The notes: generated by a model from the letters alone, not told the origin. A stretch of DNA of 64,000 nt from Tetragenococcus sp041859945 (GCA_041859945.1 JBFLGC010000003.1:29421-93420); one strand, 5' to 3'. Positions 29,234 to 39,203 are shown, counted from the first letter of the stretch. Translations and numbers: made by a program.

Positions 29234-31106
29234 TCTACTCACATTCCTTTCTATTTATAAAAATTTTATAATTATCATGTAAATAAGCAATCTCTTCTCC
29301 GTTGAGTTCTAACTTGGGGTTAAACCTAAAGGAGCCAAACTGAGGATCCTCATAAGATAAAACATCATTTTGCCATTTTGCTTGACTGTTTTTCATAGAA
29401 TCCATAAAGTTTTCAAAAGTTTCTAGTTCATAAACCGATGAAAGTTTTACAAAAAATGCTTGGTCTTCGCCCATCGCTCGAACTTCTCTACCATAGACAG
29501 AGCTAGTATAAACACGTTCATAAGGATTCGAGAAAAAGACAGCCATAAATTTGTTTTTCTTTCGAATAAAAAGCCAATGATCTTCTTCAATTACATCATC
29601 CAAATCCCAAAAAGGTAAATAAAGGTGAATATATGGATAATTCGATTTTTCTAAAGAATAGTGTCCGAATAAAATATTTTTATACTGAAATAGTTTAGGC
29701 ATACAGTCATTTCCTGCCCAAAAGCTTGGCCGATTTTCTCCACTATATTCAGCCTCCCCAGGATTATTTATCCACAACATTGTACAATCTCCTAAAGAAA
29801 TATTATCTAAATGCTGTTGATGTCCTTTTTCATATGCCCGATAGTCGACAACTGATGCTAAAGAATACTCCTTCGTCTTGAATAAATAGGTGTATGCCTG
29901 ATTATCTCCTTGGATATACTCTGCTTGCACTTCAGTATTTGGAACATCACAGAAGTATTCTGTAAGAGCAGAATTTGGTTCATAATCTGACATACAAAAA
30001 AGTGCTGATACCCGTAAAGCATTATTGAAGTACCCATTATTCCAAGCAATGGCAAGAACACTTGAAATTTCACCCAATTCCATTGCTTTTAAATTATGCT
30101 CATACACTCTTCCGTACGTTGATGCCATTGTTCCGTCATGATAATTGATTGCTATTAACTTAAAGGTGTAGTCCAAAGCTTGTTTTGCAAGTACTTTGAT
30201 TTCTTCATCTGGTGCTGCTATATAGAGAGAAAAGAAACCTATCATATCAATAGGAAAATAGGTGGTAGAATTCCATTCAGAAAAACCTTCTGCCATGAAT
30301 TTATTAAACCAATCAACTAACCTTTTCTTTCCAATTTCATATTGATCCTTACCAGAACGATTGCTGACGATAAAACATTCGTCAGGGTACATATAACCAG
30401 CTAAATATTGACTAGCATGAAAAAGTAAAGCATGATTTTCACTGAAATACCACATGACATCATTCCCAGGCTCATCAATCCAATACCTAAACTCAAGTGC
30501 CAATTTTTTCATTTGCTCATGAAAGTCGTTTGGAAAATTATCCTCATATTTTCTATAAATAGCTAACAAAGGCGTAAGAATAAAATCTGCACAGTCTCCT
30601 TTGACCTCAATCAAACGGAAGACACTTTGAAATTCGTCATAGATTTTTGAATTTTTTAGTTTATTGAAGTATGCTCTCACCAACATGACGTTAACATCTT
30701 CTAATTCGAGTGATTCAAAATAACGTAATGCTTCACCCTTACGTTCCTTAAGTGAATTTCCTTTGATAATTGATGAGAAATACTTCTGATCATAAATTGA
30801 ACAAACCAAAGTTCTTTTAATACAAGTACCATCAGAAAGCGTTATTCCTAATCGAAATCTAGTCAGCCCTGATGTTGGAATTTTAGAAACTGTGCCAATG
30901 ACTATTTCATTTTTTTCTTTTTCCAAAAGTGCATGAATATTTTCTATTTTAAAGTCTGTTATATTTCCATCTTGTGTTTCTTCTTTGACTAAAGACAGAT
31001 TAGGATTTACTTCAATTTCAATCTCATAATTTTGGGTACGATTTTTACTAGTGAATTGAAGTTTAACATCGCCAAACTTAAAAATATCTTTTTCAAAATG
31101 ACAATT

Positions 31107-32603
31107 GAGCTAATTTCATAATTGCCTTTTTTAAAAAAGTAAACACTTGTCCAATTTTCAAAATATCAAATTTTTTGAAAATCAAGCAGCTATTTCTTTT
31201 TTATTTTTCTTGTTTAATCGTTGTGTGGCAAAGGTTTTAGCATTGTATGCTAGTTGCATTAATAAAAATTCAGCATGTGCATGTTTATGTTTATAAAATC
31301 TTGTTTGGTTCAGTTGATAAGAGTCTTTTAAATAGGCATTGACACGTTCTACACTACTTCGTTGATTATAGATTTTTTGCCAAGATAAGGTACCCCTTGC
31401 GGGACGGTTATACATTCTAGAGCTTGTTTCTTGCTTGATCTTGATTACTTTTTGACATAAACCTTCATTTCGAAGAGGACATTCCCGACAGTGAGCTTCA
31501 GGACGAATGTATTTTAGTGCATTATAGCGTTTATCGTAACTATCATAGCTGTAGCCATACTCCAAAAGACAAGTGGGAGCACAGTTTTCATCGATTTCAC
31601 CATCATTTTCGGCTAGCTGTTTCATGTCAATGATTGGCTCAATGTGCACCTCATGCATCTCTTCATAGATAGCTTGCGCATCATAGCCTTTATCCAAGCA
31701 CCCATGGTGCTTTCCTTCATGATAATGGTCTTCAGTTTTAAAAGAATGCGTCAATTCATGAGTCTTTCGGATAACTGGAATAACCACACTTACGTCGGCT
31801 GTAAATGCCGAAGAAATCAACATTTGTAAAATATATTGTGATTGAGTCGTTACGGCTAAGGTAGCTTTATAGCCGAACCAGTAAGTATTTTTCCCCTTAC
31901 TATTTTTCTTTACACCCCATGAAGGGTAGGTTGGGATGGTCGCTAAAATCTCTTCTGTAGACATTTTGCGTTGATCTTGGGTAGCTGGAAGTCTTGGATT
32001 CTCGGTCTTTTTATGTTTTGTCCGTGCTTCAATGGCAGTCGCATCGTAAGCCACGTTTTCTTCAAAAATATCAAATTCATCTTGAATGATCTGTAAAAAA
32101 TCAACGTTGATTTCCTCAAGTAGCTCAAGATTTTGAGACAGTGTCTTCATAACTCGTGAATAGGTGGCTTCTGACGGGACTGGTTCAGAATACAGAAAGC
32201 CTAAACTTAGCTTAAATCGTAGATCACTATTTAAACGACTGATCAAGGCTTTCTGTGTATCGATTTTTTCATAGAATCGTGCCATGATTGAGCGAATGAC
32301 CGCTGCGTAGTTGATATCAACAGGATGACCAACGGTCGTATTTTTGGAAAATAAATTCACGAGTTTATGCATTTGAACTGGGGAGAAAATCTCTTGATAT
32401 TTTTCTTGAATATCTAAAGTTTCTAAAATATCAATGTCAAAAAGCGTCGGTTGTTGTATAATAGTCATAGGGAACCCCTCCATGTGATTACTCGTCTTAG
32501 TCGACACCATAATTGTAACATATGGGGAGGTTCTTTTTTTCGTTGTTTTTAAACCATTGATATATCAATAGCTGAGGATGCCTAAAAATTATGAAATTAG
32601 CTC
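31107..32603 (-). mobile_element. IS1182-family-like insertion sequence, 1497 bp, complete
   Basis: Perfect 17-base terminal inverted repeats GAGCTAATTTCATAATT (31107-31123 and 32587-32603). They are flanked by a 4-base direct repeat AATT (31103-31106 and 32604-32607), the palindromic target duplication expected of this family. One intact transposase gene fills the element. The perfect ends, intact gene and clean target duplication indicate a recent insertion. Confidence 0.93.
31182..32468 (-). CDS. transposase, IS1182 family-like (DDE)
   Basis: A 428-residue DDE transposase. The presumed catalytic acids are the aspartate in YDATAIEARTKHK near residue 148, the aspartate in GCLDKGYDAQAIYEEM near 255 and the glutamate in RSSVERVNAYLKDSYQL near 390. 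A cysteine cluster HCRECPLRNEGLCQ near 338-351 and the N-terminal DUF772-type region (VDINYAAVIRSIMARFYE) fit the IS1182 group. I chose the ATG at 32468, preceded by GGAGGGG; the open frame extends upstream to 32510. No frameshift is seen, so the element may be active. Confidence 0.9.
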   Translation of the reverse strand: MTIIQQPTLFDIDILETLDIQEKYQEIFSPVQMHKLVNLFSKNTTVGHPVDINYAAVIRSIMARFYEKIDTQKALISRLNSDLRFKLSLGFLYSEPVPSEATYSRVMKTLSQNLELLEEINVDFLQIIQDEFDIFEENVAYDATAIEARTKHKKTENPRLPATQDQRKMSTEEILATIPTYPSWGVKKNSKGKNTYWFGYKATLAVTTQSQYILQMLISSAFTADVSVVIPVIRKTHELTHSFKTEDHYHEGKHHGCLDKGYDAQAIYEEMHEVHIEPIIDMKQLAENDGEIDENCAPTCLLEYGYSYDSYDKRYNALKYIRPEAHCRECPLRNEGLCQKVIKIKQETSSRMYNRPARGTLSWQKIYNQRSSVERVNAYLKDSYQLNQTRFYKHKHAHAEFLLMQLAYNAKTFATQRLNKKNKKEIAA

Positions 32604-33215
32604 AATTGTATAATACATCTTTGACTTCTGTGAATTCAGAAGGAGACACTGTCGTTTCAATAAACCCTTCCAAAGCGGATTCATTATGGTTAATCATTTC
32701 AAAATAAAAATTTACGTCTCTTTCAGCCAAATCTTCGAAGTAGATAACCACTTCATTTATTCCATTATGGAGTTTCAAGATGAGATCAGTCTCGCTACCT
32801 AAATTTCTTGTATAAGGAGCAAAACTAAATGCCTTTTCTTGATTAACCCATATGATAGCTGCTCCACAAGTTTTAAACGAAAAGTGGTAATCACCCGTCT
32901 GATCAACTATGATAAATGTCTTAGCATAGGTGTATACTTTACGAGGTGTTGATATAAAAGCAGAACAATCAACTCGATCTCGTTCAAATGGCACATAAAT
33001 TTCTGAAAAACCGTTATTTTCATATGGAATTTTCGATATATCGTTTGTTTCCATAAATGCCTTTCGTACTGGATACTCGACATCAAAATAATCTTCAACA
33101 TGAGCAACTTCCCCGATTACTACATCTTTTACTGCATTAACTTCCACAGTAGAAATTGGCTTCAAAGTAAAGTTGGTGATTTTTTCATTTGGACGAACAC
33201 TGTAATGGATATGAT

Positions 33216-34088
33216 TCATTTCTTCATTTCCTTCCTTTCTTTAAGAGCGTATTGTTTTGGAGAAATTCCTTGAATTTTTTTAAACTTCTTTATAAACGTT
33301 GAATCATCTGCATATCCCACTTTCAAAGCAACATTTTTTACTGAACATCCTTCCCTTAAAAATTTTCTAGATTCCATGATACGAACATAGCTGATAAATT
33401 CATTGGGCGTCATATCCATAGTATCCTTAAAAAGTCTAAAAAGTGTCGAACGACTTATATAAAACCTTTCAGCAATATCTTCTAAAGATAAAGTTATGTT
33501 GTAATTTGATTTTATATAGTCAATAATGTTTTTTAATTCTCCATCTTTACGATATGCAATTCGATTTTCTATTTGTTGCCCAGTATGATAGTAATCATCA
33601 AGAATTAGAATGATCTCGATCAGATTCTGATGCATCTTTAAATCCCTCATATTGATTTGCGCATCCGTTTGCAAATCAATTAAATTTCTATACAAATTTA
33701 ATACTCTATTAAAATCTTGTATTTTTAATTGAATCACATTTTCAAAGTTCTCTGATCTCTGTGTAAAAATATGCAACAAATTAGGATAACTACTTACTGC
33801 ATATTCTAAAAAGCTAGGTTTAAAAAGAATATAAAATCGTTCATAATTTCCAGCTTCTTTTGAAACAACGCGATGGATTTCTTGAGAATTGAAAATGGCA
33901 ACTGTTCCCTGTTTTCCTTCGTATTTGCGGCCATCTACATAGTAAAAAACAGAATTATTTACAGTAAAATGAATTTCACATCCATCATGAAAGTGAGGAC
34001 GATCCATTATCCTAGTTGCATCATTTTTATGAACAACTAAGAATTCCCGATCAAGCATAACCGAATCGATTCGATTTGTTTCTGGCAT
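33216..34088 (-). CDS. AraC-family regulator with cupin sensor domain
   Basis: A 290-residue regulator. The N-terminal cupin-like sensor holds RPHFHDGCEIHFTVNNS near residues 29-45. The C-terminal double helix-turn-helix has LEDIAERFYISRSTLFRLFK near residues 204-223 and VKNVALKVGYADDSTFIKKFKK near 250-271, ending ISPKQYALKER. It is the first gene of the uronide operon and overlaps the lyase-like gene by 4 bases, so it probably activates its own operon in response to a sugar. The promoter region upstream also has two LacI-type operators, suggesting dual control. Confidence 0.9.
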   Translation of the reverse strand: MPETNRIDSVMLDREFLVVHKNDATRIMDRPHFHDGCEIHFTVNNSVFYYVDGRKYEGKQGTVAIFNSQEIHRVVSKEAGNYERFYILFKPSFLEYAVSSYPNLLHIFTQRSENFENVIQLKIQDFNRVLNLYRNLIDLQTDAQINMRDLKMHQNLIEIILILDDYYHTGQQIENRIAYRKDGELKNIIDYIKSNYNITLSLEDIAERFYISRSTLFRLFKDTMDMTPNEFISYVRIMESRKFLREGCSVKNVALKVGYADDSTFIKKFKKIQGISPKQYALKERKEMKK

Positions 34089-34427
34089 TTCTTTCAGCTC
34101 CCGTCTAATTTGAGCATCTTTGAAACCCTTCCCACAAGTAGTATTATAGATAGATTTTTTTGAAAAAATCGTCCTATAGTTTCAAATAATTGTCAATATA
34201 GACCAAGTTTAAGCCTTTATATTTAAAAATACAAAATCAGCTTTTTGAGCATATGTTATGAACTTTAATTGTGGCGTCTTAAAAATAGTAGACAAAATAT
34301 TCTTTTTTAAATTACCAAATACTGTAAAGAAAAAATTGATTGCTGACTTTCTTAAAAGTTCATAATTGCTATATTTAATAAATCGGTTTAGTAAAATAGA
34401 AAGGGGTTTCAACTTCCTACAAAAATT
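34089..34427 (-). other. long untranslated leader of the uronide operon
   Basis: About 330 bases lie between the predicted start point and the AraC ATG. It is A+T-rich, with no credible gene. It holds a GATTTTTT/AAAAAATC hairpin near 34150-34170 and a TTGACA on the minus strand near 34190 that could be the -35 box of a second, closer promoter. Confidence 0.4.
34379..34390. promoter_or_regulatory. LacI-type operator O2
   Basis: TAAATCGGTTTA, a near-perfect palindrome centred on CG and typical of LacI-family operators. It is the exact reverse complement of O1 at 34441-34452, 62 bases away centre to centre, about six helical turns and so suited to looping. Confidence 0.8.
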
Positions 34428-34456
34428 ATAATACATCAACTAAACCGATTTATCAA
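34428..34456 (-). promoter_or_regulatory. promoter of the uronide operon with LacI-type operator O1
   Basis: TTGATA (34456-34451), 17 bases, TATTAT (34433-34428) on the minus strand. Operator O1, TAAACCGATTTA (34441-34452), overlaps the -35 box and spacer, so a bound repressor would block polymerase. The LacI-family gene at 34495-35511 ends 39 bases upstream. Confidence 0.72.
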
Positions 34457-34494
34457 GTAAAAAAAGGAAAACCAGTCAACTTTTTACTGATTTT

Positions 34495-35511
34495 CTAGTA
34501 ACTATAATTTTTTATTGAGCAACGTCGAATAATGGTTGGTTCGAACATTTTTATTGGCTCACTATACTGGGGCTCGTGAATCTTCCTTACCAGTAATCTC
34601 GCCGCGTGTTGTCCCATTTCATTGATGGGTTGTTTGATGGTAGTAATGGGCGGCGCATAAAAAGAAGCAAATGAAACATTATCGATACCTATGATCGATA
34701 ACTCTTCAGGAACCATTATTTTTCTATCTTGGATCCAAGACAATAAAACGCCTAGAATAATATCATTAGAAGCAATAATAGCAGTCGGTGGTTCAGGTAA
34801 AGCCATCATTTTATCTAACAAGTCTGGTATCTCTTCTCGATATGCTGCTTTAAAATAATTTTCATTCGAAATAATACCATGTTCTTTAAGAGCTAATTCA
34901 TAGCCTTTCTTCCGTTCGATACGTGTCGTGATAGAATTGGTTTTTCCAAGTGGAAAGGTCAATAAACCAATGCGCTCATGACCGTTATCTACAAGCTCAT
35001 CCACAGCTAATCTAGTAGCCAGCTGATTATCTAATAAAATCGTGTCACTGTTTATTTCCGAAAGTTTCCTATCCACAAATACGAGAGGAAAATTTCTTTT
35101 TTTTAAATCTTGATAAAAAGATAAGTTCTCTATCGTAGGGAAAACAATCAAACCATCGACTTGTCTAGCCACCAAAGATTCGATATACTGTCTTTCTTTT
35201 GCGGCATCATCTTCGGTATTGGCTACTATGACATCCAGTTTTTCTGAATTCACTTCTTTTTCGATCACTGAAATAAACTCCGTCGTGAATTGAGAAGTAA
35301 GCGTCGCTGAAACCACCCCAATCAAATTGGTCTTTTTTTGCTTTAAACTGCGGGCGATTTGATTTGGGTGATAATTAAGCTCAAGAACGGCTTTTTGAAT
35401 TCTTATTCGAGTCTTTTCACTCATATATTCATAATTTCCATTCAAATACTGCGAAACAGTACTTTTTGAAACACCAGCTAAATCTGCTACATTTTTCATC
35501 GTGACAGTCAA
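34495..35511 (-). CDS. LacI-family transcriptional regulator
   Basis: A 338-residue repressor. The N-terminal LacI helix-turn-helix is MKNVADLAGVSKSTVSQYLNG (about residues 5-25) followed by the hinge helix NYHPNQIARSLKQKK. The periplasmic-binding-protein-like sensor follows (TNLIGVV...PTAIIASNDIILG...ISIIGIDN-like ELSIIGIDNVSF). The TTG at 35511 has AAGG at good spacing; the ATG four codons later is the alternative. It lies just upstream of the uronide operon and its likely operators (34379-34452), so it is probably the repressor of that operon, with an uronide metabolite as inducer. Confidence 0.92.
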   Translation of the reverse strand: MTVTMKNVADLAGVSKSTVSQYLNGNYEYMSEKTRIRIQKAVLELNYHPNQIARSLKQKKTNLIGVVSATLTSQFTTEFISVIEKEVNSEKLDVIVANTEDDAAKERQYIESLVARQVDGLIVFPTIENLSFYQDLKKRNFPLVFVDRKLSEINSDTILLDNQLATRLAVDELVDNGHERIGLLTFPLGKTNSITTRIERKKGYELALKEHGIISNENYFKAAYREEIPDLLDKMMALPEPPTAIIASNDIILGVLLSWIQDRKIMVPEELSIIGIDNVSFASFYAPPITTIKQPINEMGQHAARLLVRKIHEPQYSEPIKMFEPTIIRRCSIKNYSY

Positions 35512-35646
35512 AATGACACCTTCTTTCTTTTGAGAGCATCTCGGTTACAGTTTACATCAAAGAGAAGGTAAAATCGAGAATATTATTTTAACCTCCAATT
35601 TTAAAATCTCTTATTAGCAACATAATTATTGAGAGTTATCGAAAAG

Positions 35647-35689
35647 CATAATAAAAAAAATCCATTAAAAATGGATTTTTTTTATTATG
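35647..35689. terminator. terminator downstream of the GH1 gene
   Basis: CATAATAAAAAAAATCCAT pairs perfectly with ATGGATTTTTTTTATTATG around a 5-base loop. It ends the beta-glucoside operon on the minus strand and isolates it from the LacI-family gene. Confidence 0.88.
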
Positions 35690-35713
35690 TTCTTTGAATT
35701 AATGAAGTAAAAT

Positions 35714-37195
35714 TTATTCAATGCTTAAATCTTCACCATTTGTACCAATTACTTTTTTATACCAATAAAAAGATTGTTTTCTATAGCGTTTCAAAGTTCC
35801 TTCCCCACTATCATTGCGATCAACATAGATAAATCCGTAACGTTTTGACATTTGACCTGAGCCATTTGAAACGATATCAATCGGTCCCCACCACGTATAA
35901 CCAAAAAGATCCACGCCATTTCTAATAGCTTTTTTCATGGCTAAGATATGATCTCGCATAAATTCCATCCGATCCGTATCCTGAACAGTCCCATTCACAA
36001 GTTCTTCTTTGACCCCATATCCATTTTCTGCTACAAAAATCGGTACTTGATATCGACCATACAAATCTTCCAAAGCTAAATAAAGCCCATCAGGATCCAC
36101 AGACCAACCGGACGGTGTTACCTTTAGATAAGGATTTGTCTTACCTGTATTTACAATATTAGTATCACCACGATAAGCTTGATCACCTTCGATTACACTA
36201 TCAGAAGTATTCGTTTCCTTTTGTACCGATTCAACATAATCTTTAGAAGCAATCCGAGAACGATAATACGTAAAGCTTAAGAAATCAACCGGATATTTTT
36301 TGATGATTTCCATATCATCATCCGTATATTCGATTTCGATATTATGATCTTTAAAATATCGCCAAATATAGGATGGATATTCACCTCGAACTTGAACATC
36401 AGAGAAGAAGTATCCCTTTTGCTTTTCTGCATTAACTACCAAAGAATCTTTAGGATCACAACTTATAGGGTACATTGTTTTATATTCTATAACCGAGCCG
36501 ATTTTAGCTTCTGGATCAATCTCATGTACCAATTTTACGGCTAGTGAACTGGCAACAAACTGATGATGAGAGGCTTGATAAACATCTTGTTCTGTACTAG
36601 TTTTCGGATCAATACCCGCTGTCATCCATTCCATTTTATGAATATTATTGCCGATTTCATTAAATGTTAACCAATACTTCACAACCCCTTTCCACCGCTT
36701 GACCATCGTTTCCACAAATTTAGTAAAGAAATCAATCATACGACGATCCTTCCACCCACCGTATTTATCTGCAAGATGAAGAGGCATTTCATAGTGAGAA
36801 ATAGTGATCATAATTTCCATTCCATTTTTTTTGAGCTCTGCAAACATCTTATCGTAGAATTCGAGTCCCCTTTCATTTGGTTCATCTTCATCACCAAGAG
36901 GAAATATTCTACTCCAAGCTACACTTGTTCGATACACATTAAAACCCATTTCACCAAATTCTGCGATATCTTCTTTATAATGATGGTAAAAATCTATTCC
37001 TTCATGGGTAGGATAAAACTTAGCGTTCCGATCAGGATACCCAAAAACACCATGCGGTTGAACATCTGCTACTGAAGGAAGTTTTCCATCTGTTTTGTAG
37101 GCTCCTTCGTATTGATTAGCAGCAGTAGCTCCTCCCCATAGAAAATTCTTTGGAAAAGTATCTTGTACTTCCACATCTTTACTTGTTTTCATCAT
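35714..37195 (-). CDS. 6-phospho-beta-glucosidase, GH1
   Basis: Hydrolyses phosphorylated beta-glucosides brought in by the PTS. The 493-residue protein starts FPKNFLWGGATAANQYEGAY. The acid/base glutamate is in WLTFNEIGNN near residue 177 and the nucleophile in VAENGYGVKEE near 395. The C-terminal part has KRYGFIYVDRNDSGEGTLKR, where a phosphate-binding S/K/Y pattern is expected in 6-phospho enzymes. The start is one of two adjacent ATGs (37195 or 37192). It follows the EIIA gene by 66 bases and is the last gene of the unit. Confidence 0.93.
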   Translation of the reverse strand: MMKTSKDVEVQDTFPKNFLWGGATAANQYEGAYKTDGKLPSVADVQPHGVFGYPDRNAKFYPTHEGIDFYHHYKEDIAEFGEMGFNVYRTSVAWSRIFPLGDEDEPNERGLEFYDKMFAELKKNGMEIMITISHYEMPLHLADKYGGWKDRRMIDFFTKFVETMVKRWKGVVKYWLTFNEIGNNIHKMEWMTAGIDPKTSTEQDVYQASHHQFVASSLAVKLVHEIDPEAKIGSVIEYKTMYPISCDPKDSLVVNAEKQKGYFFSDVQVRGEYPSYIWRYFKDHNIEIEYTDDDMEIIKKYPVDFLSFTYYRSRIASKDYVESVQKETNTSDSVIEGDQAYRGDTNIVNTGKTNPYLKVTPSGWSVDPDGLYLALEDLYGRYQVPIFVAENGYGVKEELVNGTVQDTDRMEFMRDHILAMKKAIRNGVDLFGYTWWGPIDIVSNGSGQMSKRYGFIYVDRNDSGEGTLKRYRKQSFYWYKKVIGTNGEDLSIE

Positions 37196-37261
37196 AAAAA
37201 ATCTCCTCCTAATTTTTTAATGAAAGATTACATTCATTTTATCGATTTTGTTTGTGTAATG

Positions 37262-37768
37262 TTAATCAAATGATTTAGAAACAGTAAAAGAGCCCACTAT
37301 GGTTTTGCCCGCTTCTACTTTGCCAGTCTCTAAATAAGTTATTTCATGATTATTGGAATCAGTAATGATCATCATGACAGTGGAATCATATCCCTTTTGT
37401 TCGATTTTATCGTGATCCATATGCAAAATCATTTCTCCATTTTTTATTTTATCCCCTTTTCTTTTTTTAAAATCAAATCCTTCTCCTTTCAACTGAATAG
37501 TATCAACTCCCAGATGGATAAGAATTTCTATACCATCAACCGTTGTTATCCCAAAAGCATGTTTCGTAGGAAAAAGCATCGTAATAACGCCATTCGTGGG
37601 TGCTAAAATTTGGTTGCTTTCGGGTTTGATCATTACTCCGTTACCCATCGCCAAACTTGAAAAAGCAGGATCAGGAGCTTTGGATAGTGGGCTTAAATCA
37701 CCATCTACAACAGCTAACAATTCACCATTTTTCCCTTTTTTTCCAAAATTTCTCCACCAGTTCAACAA
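37262..37768 (-). CDS. PTS glucose-type EIIA protein
   Basis: A 168-residue soluble phosphocarrier of the Crr/EIIA-Glc type. The two active-site histidines are in PTKHAFGI near residue 74 and EILIHLGVDTIQL near 89. It passes phosphate from HPr to the EIIB domain of the neighbouring EIIBC, which lacks its own EIIA domain. The start appears to be the TTG at 37768 with AGGTG upstream, 8 bases after the EIIBC stop. Having EIIA as a separate protein is less common than the fused BglP type. Confidence 0.92.
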   Translation of the reverse strand: MLNWWRNFGKKGKNGELLAVVDGDLSPLSKAPDPAFSSLAMGNGVMIKPESNQILAPTNGVITMLFPTKHAFGITTVDGIEILIHLGVDTIQLKGEGFDFKKRKGDKIKNGEMILHMDHDKIEQKGYDSTVMMIITDSNNHEITYLETGKVEAGKTIVGSFTVSKSFD

Positions 37769-37776
37769 ATAATCAC

Positions 37777-39174
37777 CTACTTTTTAATTAGAGTTTCATC
37801 AAAGCCTAAAATCAAAGTCACAACGAGCGAAACAACAAATGATACTGCTATAGCTACAATGATGACAAACATCGTATCCATGAAAATAGGGATTGCCAAA
37901 ATACTAGAATACCCCATCGTGTACGCTTTTGCTCCCAAAACTCCTGCAACTGTTCCGCCAGCAAACCCTCCTGCTAGCACTCCAATCAATGGTCTCTTCA
38001 ATCGTAAAGTTATCCCATATATAGCAGGTTCTGTAACACCTGAGACAATAGCTCCGACAGCAGCCGCAGTAGCCTCTGATCGGATTTTTTTATCTCTAGC
38101 TCGAATAGCCACCGCTACACAAGCACCACCTTCAGATATATTGTGTAAAATGAAAGCCGGTCTAAAGAAATTATCATATCCTTTGTTAGCCAATAATTCT
38201 AACATTGGGGGTACAAAGAGCATGTTCATACCACCAATTATCATGAATGGAAATACAGTAGCTAAAATACCTACAGAAACACCTCCCAATAAATCATAAA
38301 GTCCGACAAATCCACTGACAATATAACCACCAACAAAAGTACCTATAGGAGCTAAGAAAAGCATGACTATCGGCATAGCCACGGCTAACGTCAGTAACGG
38401 CGCGAAAACAGTTCGCAAAACTCCAGGAATTACTTTATAAAAGAATTTTTCCAGCTTAGCTACTAGTAATGTGGAAAAAACAGCTGGTAATAATGTATTT
38501 GAGTATTTTACTAAAGTGACAGGAATTTTAAACATCGTTATTGCTTGATCGGATCCAATCAATTCTACAAAATTTGGATAAACAAGCATTAAAGCTAAGG
38601 CCATAGCAAAAGCCGGATTAGATTTTAATGTTCTCGCTGCCCCATAGGCTATGAAGACTGGCATAAAATAAAATGGGACATCCGACATGAAATTAAACAT
38701 CATATAAGTTGAATTATCAGTTATAGTCGGCCAGAAATAAGATGAAACTCCCAGTACAACTTTTAACATACCTGCACCATAAAGAACAGTGATAAATGGA
38801 GTTAAAGTTGAAGTCAAAAATTTCATGACAATATTAGCATAATAACTAAATTTTGATTTCTGCTGATTCTCATCTTCAACGAGATCTTCTTCATGATACT
38901 CGTCTATCTCCTCATCCTCTTCTAAATTATATTCTTTTACTACGTATTCAAAAACGGGATACAAATTAGGACCGAGAATGATTTGATATTGACCAGATCC
39001 ATAAACCACTCCCAAAACGCCATCAATTTTCTCAAGCTCAGCTTTATTGGCTTTTTTTACATCTTTCAATACAAATCTTAATCGAGTCACACAATGAGTC
39101 ACACTACTAACATTTTCTTTTCCACCAATATTTTCCATGATGGATTTTGATGTTGATTCTACATTCAATGCCAT
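37777..39174 (-). CDS. PTS beta-glucoside-type EIIBC permease
   Basis: A 465-residue membrane transporter. The N-terminal EIIB domain has the phosphorylated cysteine in VTHCVTRLRFVLKD near residue 28. The C-terminal EIIC domain has about ten membrane segments, with ITEP-type substrate-site residues in GVTEPAIYGITLRLKRP near residues 375-391. An acidic linker (EEDEEIDEYHEEDLVEDE, about 85-102) joins the domains. AGGAGG lies upstream of the ATG. The GH1 partner points to an aryl- or alkyl-beta-glucoside or cellobiose-like substrate. Expression probably depends on the LicT-type antiterminator encoded upstream. Confidence 0.93.
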   Translation of the reverse strand: MALNVESTSKSIMENIGGKENVSSVTHCVTRLRFVLKDVKKANKAELEKIDGVLGVVYGSGQYQIILGPNLYPVFEYVVKEYNLEEDEEIDEYHEEDLVEDENQQKSKFSYYANIVMKFLTSTLTPFITVLYGAGMLKVVLGVSSYFWPTITDNSTYMMFNFMSDVPFYFMPVFIAYGAARTLKSNPAFAMALALMLVYPNFVELIGSDQAITMFKIPVTLVKYSNTLLPAVFSTLLVAKLEKFFYKVIPGVLRTVFAPLLTLAVAMPIVMLFLAPIGTFVGGYIVSGFVGLYDLLGGVSVGILATVFPFMIIGGMNMLFVPPMLELLANKGYDNFFRPAFILHNISEGGACVAVAIRARDKKIRSEATAAAVGAIVSGVTEPAIYGITLRLKRPLIGVLAGGFAGGTVAGVLGAKAYTMGYSSILAIPIFMDTMFVIIVAIAVSFVVSLVVTLILGFDETLIKK

Positions 39175-39203
39175 TACACAAACCTCCTAAAAAATATTAT
39201 TTT

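Larger units (their letters stand above)
29235..33219 (-). pseudogene. polysaccharide lyase-like gene interrupted by an IS1182-like element
   Basis: The 5' part runs from the ATG at 33219 to 32605 (205 codons, then a TGA formed at the IS junction). The 3' part runs from 31103 to 29235. Removing 31107-32603 plus one AATT copy restores one open frame of 827 codons without any other change. The product has no signal peptide. The N-terminal ~200 residues look like beta-rich accessory domains. The C-terminal part has WYFSENHALLFHASQYLAG and GFSEWNSTTYFP, which recall uncharacterised (alpha/alpha)-barrel lyase/heparinase-like proteins. An enzymatic role is inferred mainly from the GH105 and KdgF neighbours. 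The start overlaps the AraC gene by 4 bases and the end is one base from the binding-protein gene. A TTG at 30926 could give a truncated 563-residue product. Confidence 0.85.

Noticed and set aside
29235..30926. Separate 563-codon gene with a TTG start
   Set aside because: Its frame continues upstream to the IS junction and joins in frame with the part beyond the IS, so it is the 3' part of an interrupted gene.
32602..33219. Independent 205-codon gene
   Set aside because: Its stop codon is created by the first bases of the IS; without the IS the frame continues into the 3' part.
34209..34439. Open frame of 76 codons upstream of the AraC gene
   Set aside because: It spans the promoter and LacI operator, has no ribosome site and no family match.
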